Shown here piece after piece: positions 1 through 5,305 of a DNA stretch of 12,209 nt. The notes under the pieces were generated by a model. That model ran no database searches. It saw only the letters and a list, made by a program, of their open reading frames with translations, and was not told where the DNA came from. Origin of the DNA: an uncultured Verrucomicrobiota bacterium (lineage in GTDB: Bacteria; Verrucomicrobiota; Verrucomicrobiia; Limisphaerales; SXTU01); the NCBI GenBank assembly GCA_903863315.1, contig CAIPBN010000142.1, positions 1-12,209 on the forward strand, given 5' to 3'. Numbering within the stretch: position 1 is the first letter of the stretch; each line of letters begins with the position of its first letter. A program made the translations under genes and the position numbers.

Positions 1-480
1 GGCGGAGGAGCCGGCGGCGGCATCCGCCAAGTTGCCGCTCATGGCGCGAAGGTGGGCGCGCACCACGTTCGTCGCGTTGGTGGTGTCCCAGCGGGGGATG
101 CACAGGCGCTTCACCAAATCCAGCGGCGTGTAGTTGGTGCCGGCCGGCGGCACGGCCGGGCCGGTGATGCCGAGCAGGCTCGTCGAAAGAGACGTGACAT
201 TGGAGCTGCCATAGCCGCTGCGAATGGCTTCCAGAATCAGCGCGGCATCCTGCGAGATGATGGTGTCCTCCCGGTTCTCCCGCTGGACATTCAAGCCGGC
301 CGGCATGACGCCGATGATGGCCACCATGGCGAAGGCGACAATGGCCAGGCTCAGGGCCACTTCAATCATGGTGAAGGCTGCCGTGTTGCGGTCAGGCTGA
401 CTGGCACGAGGGTGACCGGCTGCCTGCCAAGGACGGCCACTGCAAGCCGGCGGCACGGGTTCATGGCGTTTCAGTTTCAT
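1..480 (-). CDS. Prepilin-type N-terminal cleavage/methylation protein, Verru_Chthon cassette B-like (3' end missing)
   Basis: This is the fourth pseudopilin of the cassette. It is open for 160 codons and runs off the left edge without a stop. After a hydrophilic 35-residue leader comes a prepilin peptidase site, with Ala35 then Phe36-Thr-Met-Ile-Glu40; Glu is at +5 as in type IV pilins and type II pseudopilins. A hydrophobic helix follows (about residues 41-58). The stretch VALSLAIVAFAMVAIIGV followed by MPAGL resembles, from memory, the Verru_Chthon cassette B (GspI/PilV-like) family; that assignment is by eye. The start ATG (478-480) overlaps the preceding gene's TGA (477-479), so translation is probably coupled. 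The mature protein would be an inner-membrane-anchored minor pseudopilin. The predicted next genes of such a cassette would lie left of position 1. Confidence 0.8.
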   Translation of the reverse strand, partial: MKLKRHEPVPPACSGRPWQAAGHPRASQPDRNTAAFTMIEVALSLAIVAFAMVAIIGVMPAGLNVQRENREDTIISQDAALILEAIRSGYGSSNVTSLSTSLLGITGPAVPPAGTNYTPLDLVKRLCIPRWDTTNATNVVRAHLRAMSGNLADAAAGSSA

Positions 481-1436
481 TGCAGGTCGGGTTTGATCGT
501 CCGGGCACGACCGGTGATCCAGTCGATTCGGACACCATGAAACGGAATGACCCGCGCGCCGGCTGCTGGAGTAAAGTTTGCGGAAACCACCGTGCCGGTG
601 AAGGACCGGCCCAGCGCATAAATAGTGCCGCCCGGAGGATAACGGACGAACGCCCCCACCGGCCCTGTGACCAGATACTCCACCCCCGCCACAATGCCCC
701 CATTTTGCGGAATCGGCGGCTCAGTTTCCACGGCGTCGGTGTTCACCACGACGTTGACATCACCGGACGGATCCTTTGGATGCAGAATGCTGCCGGAGAC
801 AATGGGAATGGCGATGTTGGCAGCCCTCCCGGACAAGCGTCCGTTCTCGTCGAACGCAATGTAGGGCAACGGCAGCGAAATCGCCGACGCGGAATCATTC
901 AAAGGAATCGCCGCCGTCTGCGGACTGGTGGGGAGGTTCATGAACAAGTTTTGATTGCGAAACACTGCGGCAGGGACGAAAGCCCCATCCGGCAGCGAAC
1001 TCCACTCCGTGAGATAGCGCGGCGTGCTCTGCCCCGGCTGATCTCCCACGCTGCGCGGGGAGAACAACACATAGCTGGACAACTGTCCCCCGACCAAGGC
1101 ATTGGCAGCGGCGTTCGTATAAAGATAGTTGGTCTGGGTCGAGAGCCCGCCCGCATACCAATTCGTGAACCAGTTGAGGTCCGGAGCGAAAACCACAAAC
1201 ACCTTGGTGCGGCTGCTCATGGCCTTGAGCCGCGCAAAGGCCATGTCGTCCGCCAGCTTCCGGCTCGCGGTCTCCGTGGTGTTCCCCTTCCCCGCCTTGG
1301 TGAACGACGGCAGCGTCAGCGCCGCCAGAATGCCGATGATGCCCAGCACCACGACCATTTCGATGAGCGTGAAGGCCCGCGCCGCAATGGGCTGGCCGGC
1401 ACGACTCGAAAGGGTGATGGAGCGGGCGGAATTCAT
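477..1436 (-). CDS. GspH/FimT-like pseudopilin
   Basis: A 319-residue prepilin-like protein. The leader peptide of about 21 residues ends in Arg-Ala, followed by Phe22-Thr-Leu-Ile-Glu26 and the hydrophobic run MVVVLGIIGILAALTLP. This is a textbook prepilin peptidase site. The segment just after the helix, with LADDMAFARLKAMSSRTKVFV (split about residues 61-81), matches the GspH/FimT pattern, where a helix of small and basic residues precedes a beta strand. The remaining 240 residues are Gly/Pro/Ser/Asn-rich and probably form a beta-rich head; I recognise no enzyme motif. The length is well above ordinary FimT (about 170-200), so the head is enlarged. It begins 4 bases after the TAA of the preceding pilin gene and ends in an ATGA overlap with the next one. 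It may correspond to the D-type member of the Verru_Chthon cassette, but that is uncertain. Confidence 0.85.
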   Translation of the reverse strand: MNSARSITLSSRAGQPIAARAFTLIEMVVVLGIIGILAALTLPSFTKAGKGNTTETASRKLADDMAFARLKAMSSRTKVFVVFAPDLNWFTNWYAGGLSTQTNYLYTNAAANALVGGQLSSYVLFSPRSVGDQPGQSTPRYLTEWSSLPDGAFVPAAVFRNQNLFMNLPTSPQTAAIPLNDSASAISLPLPYIAFDENGRLSGRAANIAIPIVSGSILHPKDPSGDVNVVVNTDAVETEPPIPQNGGIVAGVEYLVTGPVGAFVRYPPGGTIYALGRSFTGTVVSANFTPAAGARVIPFHGVRIDWITGRARTIKPDLQ

Positions 1437-1440
1437 GGGC

Positions 1441-2190
1441 TTATTTCCAGCTCAGGATGTTGTCCTTGTTCACGGGCGAGTTGGCCGAGCTGGTGTCGCT
1501 GAACGAGGCATCCGGCCCGAAGGAGAAAACCATGACCGAATCCTTCAGTGCCCAGGTGCTCGATCCCGCGCCGCCCTGTCGCACCAGCCCGGTGTTGAAG
1601 CCGTTCACCACGTTGGCGTTGTAAACGGAATTGGACACCCAGCCGTCGTAGTTGAAATCCAGCGCCACGATGTAAGGGCTGCCCCACGGATCGCGCATGA
1701 CGCCATCGGTGCCCAGCCCGGCACCAGCCGTCCCCCCAGAGCTCTTGGCATTAAAATAGGCCGTGCGGCGGGGATTGCGCGCATTGCCCGCCACCGACGG
1801 GTCTGGAGTGTAGGTAGGGGTAAACGAAGAGGCCGTGAGGATCACCATGAGTTCGGCATTGCTCGCCTGATACCCCGCTCCCGGGCTGCTGGCGATGTTG
1901 GTGCCATAGCCGGTGCCGGCCGTGCCGTAGGTGAAGTCCCAGCCAATCTGGGACGCCGGAGCCGAGCCCGGCAGACGATTGTAGTCGTGCTGATACACGT
2001 TACAGGCCCCCTTGATGTCGGCCATGTCCTTGACGGCTTGGGTGATTTTGGCCTTGGTCTTCACGATGCCCACCGCCGGCAGGATTAGCCCGGCCAGGAT
2101 GCCGATGATGCTGATGACCACGAGCAGTTCGATCAGGGACATGGCCTGCTGGGAGGCCCGGGATTGGTTCAGTTGCGAGGTTTGCTTCAT
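1441..2190 (-). CDS. GspG-like type II secretion pseudopilin with DPWGSPY and DxNxDG motifs
   Basis: A 249-residue pseudopilin. I chose the ATG at 2190 because it gives a normal short leader ending Gln-Ala16, followed by Met17-Ser-Leu-Ile-Glu21 and a hydrophobic helix (about 22-39). An upstream in-frame start at 2397 would add 69 Cys/Arg-rich residues that overlap the preceding gene and look non-coding. Met instead of Phe at +1 is a tolerated variant. Asp-Pro-Trp-Gly-Ser-Pro-Tyr (167-173) matches the DPWG(N/S)PY signature of major pseudopilin GspG. Asp178-Phe-Asn-Tyr-Asp-Gly183 follows, a DxNxDG pattern typical of calcium loops. It starts 13 bases after the previous pilin's stop and has no Shine-Dalgarno sequence. 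The role is inferred: a component of a pseudopilus in a secretion or surface-assembly system, anchored in the inner membrane. Confidence 0.87.
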   Translation of the reverse strand: MKQTSQLNQSRASQQAMSLIELLVVISIIGILAGLILPAVGIVKTKAKITQAVKDMADIKGACNVYQHDYNRLPGSAPASQIGWDFTYGTAGTGYGTNIASSPGAGYQASNAELMVILTASSFTPTYTPDPSVAGNARNPRRTAYFNAKSSGGTAGAGLGTDGVMRDPWGSPYIVALDFNYDGWVSNSVYNANVVNGFNTGLVRQGGAGSSTWALKDSVMVFSFGPDASFSDTSSANSPVNKDNILSWK

Positions 2191-2203
2191 TTGCTGATGG
2201 GGT

Positions 2204-2851
2204 TCACTTCCAATTGCTGATGATATTTGTGCTGCCGTCGCGGCGTTTGATCTCGGCCCACAGGTCGTAGGTCTTCGGGTTGTGGCCGGTGGCAGGATAG
2301 GCCCGATACCGCCAGACATTGACCCCGCCAACTGGATGTTCACCCGGCACTTGCAGCAGCATGACCGCCGGCAAACCCGGCGTGCCGTTGGTGACAAGCG
2401 TGTAGTTCGCGCTCGCGCCGCCGCCGCCTTTCAGGTTCAGAAATGATTTCTGGCGATTGGCCCCGTCATTGACCAAGCCGGCGAGGCTGAAGCAACCGTT
2501 GAGCATGGCTGGCGTGACGGTATGGTTGGGGTCGGCAAGTGAAATGAAGTTTGCCCCGGAGCGACGCACGCCGCCCAGTTCGTAGGCCAGCGAGTTCCAT
2601 TGAGGAGCGGCGTTCGTATTGTCCGGCGGATAGGTGCCGAACTGTTTCTTGTAGTCCTCAATCGCCAGCTCCAACTGCGCCTTCATGGCGATCGTCGCCG
2701 ACTCCTGCTTCTTCACCTTGGCCATGCCCACGCCGGACAGCGTCATCGCCGCGATGACGCCGATGATCGCGATGACTACGAGCAGTTCGATCAAGGTGAA
2801 GGCCGCCGTCGTCCGGCTCGCCTGGAAAAAATGTGTGGTTTGTGTCTTCAT
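2204..2851 (-). CDS. GspG-like prepilin-type pseudopilin, first pilin of the cassette
   Basis: A 215-residue pseudopilin. The start at 2851 gives a 17-residue leader (Lys/Arg-containing, ending Ala-Ala17), then Phe18-Thr-Leu-Ile-Glu22 and the membrane helix LLVVIAIIGVIAAMTL. A longer frame from 3067 overlaps the antitoxin gene and would place 72 low-quality residues ahead of the leader, so it was rejected. The region after the helix, with ELAIEDYKKQFGTYPPDN (residues about 61-78), is the amphipathic segment followed by GTYP typical of GspG-type pseudopilins. The C-terminus contains NPKTYDLWAEI (191-201) and ends IISNWK, a tail much like that of the next pilin. Its ATG (2851-2849) overlaps the antitoxin's TGA (2850-2848), so translation is probably coupled to the toxin-antitoxin genes. 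Confidence 0.87.
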   Translation of the reverse strand: MKTQTTHFFQASRTTAAFTLIELLVVIAIIGVIAAMTLSGVGMAKVKKQESATIAMKAQLELAIEDYKKQFGTYPPDNTNAAPQWNSLAYELGGVRRSGANFISLADPNHTVTPAMLNGCFSLAGLVNDGANRQKSFLNLKGGGGASANYTLVTNGTPGLPAVMLLQVPGEHPVGGVNVWRYRAYPATGHNPKTYDLWAEIKRRDGSTNIISNWK

Positions 2852-3132
2852 CGCATTGCCTTGTCCCGCAGTTCTTGTTCCATCCGCTCGCTCAACCACT
2901 GCTTCACCATGCTCTGGTAGTTCAAATACCGGGAGCGGGCCAGTCGCTTGATCCGCGAGAGCATCCGCGGGTCCATGCGCAAGGTGACAGTAATGGAATC
3001 CGTGGACTCGGCCCCGGCCACCACCGCCGCGTCCATCAGCCGCAAGTCCAGCCGGTGCTCCTTCCAATAGTCAGCCTCCTCCTCCTCGCTCGTGAAGGCG
3101 GGCACCGCGTCCCAGTTGGTGATGGCGGTCAT
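2848..3132 (-). CDS. CopG/BrnA-like antitoxin (ribbon-helix-helix)
   Basis: A 94-residue protein with the layout of CopG-type antitoxins that pair with BrnT toxins. The acidic N-terminal part (residues 10-30: VPAFTSEEEEADYWKEH) resembles the toxin-binding segment of this family. Residues about 46-88 look like a ribbon-helix-helix DNA-binding domain: the strand SITVTLRM, then two helices around MLSRIKRLARSRYL and YQSMVKQWLSERMEQEL. Family members neutralise the toxin and repress their own promoter. The gene lies 6 bases after the toxin gene in the same direction, the usual toxin-first order. Its stop overlaps the start of the first pseudopilin gene (ATGA). Function is inferred from family resemblance by eye and from the neighbouring gene; BrnA is the closest named relative I can suggest. 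Confidence 0.78.
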   Translation of the reverse strand: MTAITNWDAVPAFTSEEEEADYWKEHRLDLRLMDAAVVAGAESTDSITVTLRMDPRMLSRIKRLARSRYLNYQSMVKQWLSERMEQELRDKAMR

Positions 3133-3138
3133 GGCTGA

Positions 3139-3432
3139 TCAGTCTTTGTGGTCCAGCAATTGGGTCATGCGCCGCTTGTAGAAGAACATCTCTTCCTGCA
3201 AGAACTCGCGCGCATACAGCACCCGGACCTGCTTGCCATTGGTCCGATACACCGAAAACACCCCGGCCCCGCGACAGGAACGACCCAGGCTGAAGTAGCG
3301 GGCCTGCCCGGCGAACCGCGCGGAATCCGGCAGCAACCGCACGACAAAGGGGTCTTCAAACGACTCTTCCACGTCCTGTGTCGTCAGCTCGCCGTTCAGC
3401 GCGAACGGAGTGTTGTTCCAGTCAAAGTCCAT
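3139..3432 (-). CDS. BrnT-like (DUF497 family) ribonuclease toxin, divergent
   Basis: A 97-residue protein with the outline of the BrnT/DUF497 toxin family, small ribonuclease-fold toxins of type II modules. Visible family features are an N-terminal FDW near residue 3 (family: F-x-W-D), an ESFEDPF segment (23-29, family: vFdDP) and RYFSLGRSCRGAGVFSVY (45-62, family: RFxxIGxSxxGxxLxVVY). VRVLYAREF (69-77) stands in place of iRiISAR, followed by an Arg/Lys-rich end with EMFFYKRR. The usual KHGVSF block near residue 15 is missing; this protein has NGELTTQD there, so catalytic activity is uncertain. The start at 3432 gives the typical short N-terminus, and the gene is first in the operon. It could be an active toxin, a weakened one, or a non-toxic regulator kept for the pseudopilin operon. 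Confidence 0.72.
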   Translation of the reverse strand: MDFDWNNTPFALNGELTTQDVEESFEDPFVVRLLPDSARFAGQARYFSLGRSCRGAGVFSVYRTNGKQVRVLYAREFLQEEMFFYKRRMTQLLDHKD

Positions 3433-3441
3433 TTGCTATCC

Positions 3442-3511
3442 GGTCTGAGCCGTATGTCCAAAGCCTTTGCGGTGTCACGACAATGTATTTACCCAAGGAG
3501 ACCTCAGCCGT
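3442..3511. promoter_or_regulatory. Candidate operator: paired 12-bp repeats upstream of the toxin gene
   Basis: GGTCTGAGCCGT (3442-3453) and GACCTCAGCCGT (3500-3511) agree at 9 of 12 positions and lie 58 bases apart in the 213-base gap upstream of the toxin-antitoxin genes. BrnA-type antitoxins bind repeats in their own promoter, so these could be operator half-sites. With only two imperfect copies the assignment is weak. No convincing -35/-10 pair was found between them. Confidence 0.22.
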
Positions 3512-3645
3512 CAAACCGGGTCTTTACCTTAGATTGATCCCTTGGAACCCGGTCACGTGTCCTCGGAAGGGAGGCAAAATGGTGTTTGGCCACGGTTGAA
3601 ACCGGCAACATGCTGCCGCCATCTGCCGACTTCAGCGAGCGCAAC

Positions 3646-4146
3646 TCAATAATCGTAGAGACCAGCGTCGTGGGAATACCCGCCACCGCCACCGCCGGGA
3701 CCGCCTTCGCCGCCCATGAGGTCGCCGAGCACGTCGCCCATGTCGGCCTCGATCTTCTCCGGGTCTTCGCCGGCTTCGAGGCGCTTGATGGCGATGTCGA
3801 GCTCCTTGGGCATGGTGCCGGGTGGCATGATGTCCTTCATCTTGCGCATCATGTGCGCCATGTGCTTGGGGTTGTTCTCATCGAGATGCTCCATGTCGCG
3901 TTCCATCTCGCGCATGGCACTCTCGACGCGCGGATCGTCCATGTCGGGCATCGGCGGACCATCATCGCCCTCGGTCTTGGCAGCGGGCTCCTTCAAGCCC
4001 TTCGACATCGCGAAGCGGCTCATCTGCTTGCGCATCTTCTTGTTGCCGCACTTGGGACAGACGGGCTTGCGAGTGGGATTGATGCGCTGGGAGAGGAAGT
4101 TGAAAATGACCCGGCACTTCGGGCAGGCGAATTCGTAGATTGGCAT
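3646..4146 (-). CDS. FmdB family zinc-ribbon protein with Met-rich C-terminal extension
   Basis: A 166-residue protein that begins MPIYEFACPKC, the hallmark of the FmdB family of small putative regulatory zinc-ribbon proteins. The zinc site is Cys8-x2-Cys11 and Cys30-x2-Cys33. After a basic linker comes a charged helical region (about 70-140) with 13 methionines between residues 66 and 144 and several histidines. It includes RLEAGEDPEKIEADMGD, a segment I associate with longer FmdB proteins. The chain ends in a glycine run (about 145-156) and an acidic/aromatic tail. The molecular function of FmdB proteins is poorly known; roles in transcription regulation of amide metabolism were proposed for the founder. 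The gene stands alone between a palindromic repeat and the toxin gene, with no Shine-Dalgarno sequence before its ATG. Confidence 0.85.
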   Translation of the reverse strand: MPIYEFACPKCRVIFNFLSQRINPTRKPVCPKCGNKKMRKQMSRFAMSKGLKEPAAKTEGDDGPPMPDMDDPRVESAMREMERDMEHLDENNPKHMAHMMRKMKDIMPPGTMPKELDIAIKRLEAGEDPEKIEADMGDVLGDLMGGEGGPGGGGGGYSHDAGLYDY

Positions 4147-4159
4147 AGGCTGATTAAAC

Positions 4160-4241
4160 CACTAACCGGCACTGACTCGCACTAATCGGAAATCGGCTGG
4201 AACGGTTCTTCTTCATCAGTGCCGGCCAGTGCGGGTTAGTG
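4160..4241. repeat. Palindromic repeat built from 10-bp units
   Basis: The left arm has three tandem decamers: CACTAACCGG (4160-4169), CACTGACTCG (4170-4179) and CACTAATCGG (4180-4189). The right arm, read on the minus strand from 4241, has CACTAACCCG, CACTGGCCGG and CACTGATGAA. The 24-base arms 4160-4183 and 4218-4241 are inverted copies matching at 20 of 24 positions, around a 34-base centre. This looks like a dispersed REP-type element or a helically phased binding site. It lies between the fmdB-like start and the korB terminator, so it may fold in the transcript leader of the FmdB gene. Confidence 0.6.
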
Positions 4242-4267
4242 ATGCTTGGTTCGTTGTTTCAAAGCAG

Positions 4268-4293
4268 AAGCCCCGGCCTTGCGACCGGGGCTT
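4268..4293 (-). terminator. Hairpin terminator of the korAB operon
   Basis: A perfect 9-bp stem (AAGCCCCGG with CCGGGGCTT) and an 8-base loop begin 22 bases past the korB stop codon. On the minus strand the hairpin is followed by CTGCTTTGAAA, a poor T tract. It is a plausible intrinsic terminator or 3'-end-stabilising hairpin. Confidence 0.6.
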
Positions 4294-4314
4294 GGCGAAA
4301 GTTTCAGGCCCGGC

Positions 4315-5271
4315 CTACTTCATCCGGTCGAAGTTCTTCTGGAGGATCTGCCAGTCCGGCAGCGCGGCGAATTTCTCGCGGTTGGTGCTGACGATTTTCG
4401 CCTCGTTGGCGTTCTTGGTCGGGCGGTTTACCTTGTAGAAGATGCCAAACTTCCCGGGCATGAGGTCTTCCGCGAGCTTGTAAGCAGCGTATTCGTCGGT
4501 CACGTCGTGGTCCTTCGGCACTTCGGGGAACTGGCCGCCCTTGCGGGGGTTCGCGCCATCAAACGCGCCAGGATAGAACTCTACGCACTCGCTCAGGCAC
4601 TCGATGAAACTGAAACCATCGTGGTCCATCGCGGCTTCCATCATCTGGAGGACGTGGTTCGGGTTGGTGTGCGTGGTGCGCGCCACGAAGGTGGCCCCGG
4701 CGCAGATGGCTTGCTTCATCGGGTTCACGGGCCGGTCGCCGCTGCCCCAGACGTCGGTCTTGGACTTGTAGCCGAGCGGCGAGGTGGGCGAGGTCTGGTT
4801 CTTGGTCAGACCATAGACGTTGTTGTCCATCACGCAGTAGGTCAGCTTGACGTTCTTGCGCGCCGTGTGCGTGAAGTGGTTGCCGCCGATGGAGAAGGCG
4901 TCGCCATCGCCACCGAAGACGAAGACGTGCAGATCGGGCCGTGAGAGGGAGACGCCGGTCGCAAAGGGCAGCGCGCGGCCGTGGATGAAGTGCGCGCCGT
5001 GGGCCTGCACGAAGTAAGGAAAGCGGCTGGAGCAGCCGATGCCCGCCACGGTGGTGATCTTCTCGTGGTGCATCTTGCGCTTCTCGATGAGCTTGAAGTA
5101 AAGCGCGAGCACGGAGAAGTCACCACAGCCGGGACACCAAGTCGGATGATCGGCGGCGACTTCTTTCTTGGTGAGGCCCTTGCGCTCGCCCTCGGGAATG
5201 GGCGGCACAGGGGTCAGATTGAGATTGCCAGTGCGAGTGAGGTTTTCGGAGGGGAAGGAGAGGGCAGTCAT
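4315..5271 (-). CDS. korB: 2-oxoacid:ferredoxin oxidoreductase, beta subunit (TPP and Fe-S binding)
   Basis: A 318-residue beta subunit of the two-subunit 2-oxoacid (probably 2-oxoglutarate) ferredoxin oxidoreductase. The enzyme reversibly decarboxylates the 2-oxoacid to acyl-CoA and passes electrons to ferredoxin in the cytoplasm. HPTWCPGCG (42-50) carries Cys46 and Cys49. Together with Cys80 (GIGCSS) and Cys229 (LSECVEF) these give the four-cysteine spacing expected for the [4Fe-4S] cluster. The thiamine pyrophosphate motif is GGDGDAFSIGG (120-130) with the conserved Asn-Asn at 150-151 in MDNNVYGLTKNQ. The N-terminus has about 35 extra residues before the conserved core. The gene follows korA by 34 bases and is followed by a hairpin terminator. 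The closest alternative substrate is pyruvate; the two-subunit architecture fits KorAB but sequence alone does not fix specificity. Confidence 0.93.
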   Translation of the reverse strand: MTALSFPSENLTRTGNLNLTPVPPIPEGERKGLTKKEVAADHPTWCPGCGDFSVLALYFKLIEKRKMHHEKITTVAGIGCSSRFPYFVQAHGAHFIHGRALPFATGVSLSRPDLHVFVFGGDGDAFSIGGNHFTHTARKNVKLTYCVMDNNVYGLTKNQTSPTSPLGYKSKTDVWGSGDRPVNPMKQAICAGATFVARTTHTNPNHVLQMMEAAMDHDGFSFIECLSECVEFYPGAFDGANPRKGGQFPEVPKDHDVTDEYAAYKLAEDLMPGKFGIFYKVNRPTKNANEAKIVSTNREKFAALPDWQILQKNFDRMK

Positions 5272-5305
5272 GTCGTGAAATGAAATTGAGTTTCGTGGGT
5301 GGAAA

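Noticed and set aside
480..1502. Long plus-strand open frame (340 residues) opposite the GspH/FimT-like pilin
   Set aside because: Arg/His/Gly-rich, no recognisable domain, and fully antisense to a gene with a clear prepilin signature.
3515..3553. Inverted repeat ACCGGGT ... ACCCGGT upstream of the toxin gene
   Set aside because: Only 7 bp with a 25-base loop; expected by chance in G+C-rich DNA and without a T tract.
3504..3692. Small minus-strand frame of 62 residues between brnT-like and FmdB genes
   Set aside because: Overlaps the C-terminal end of the FmdB gene in another frame, has no recognisable motif and no start signal.
4160..4241. CRISPR-like array
   Set aside because: The repeat units are 10 bp, adjacent without spacers and inverted in the second half; no cas gene is nearby.
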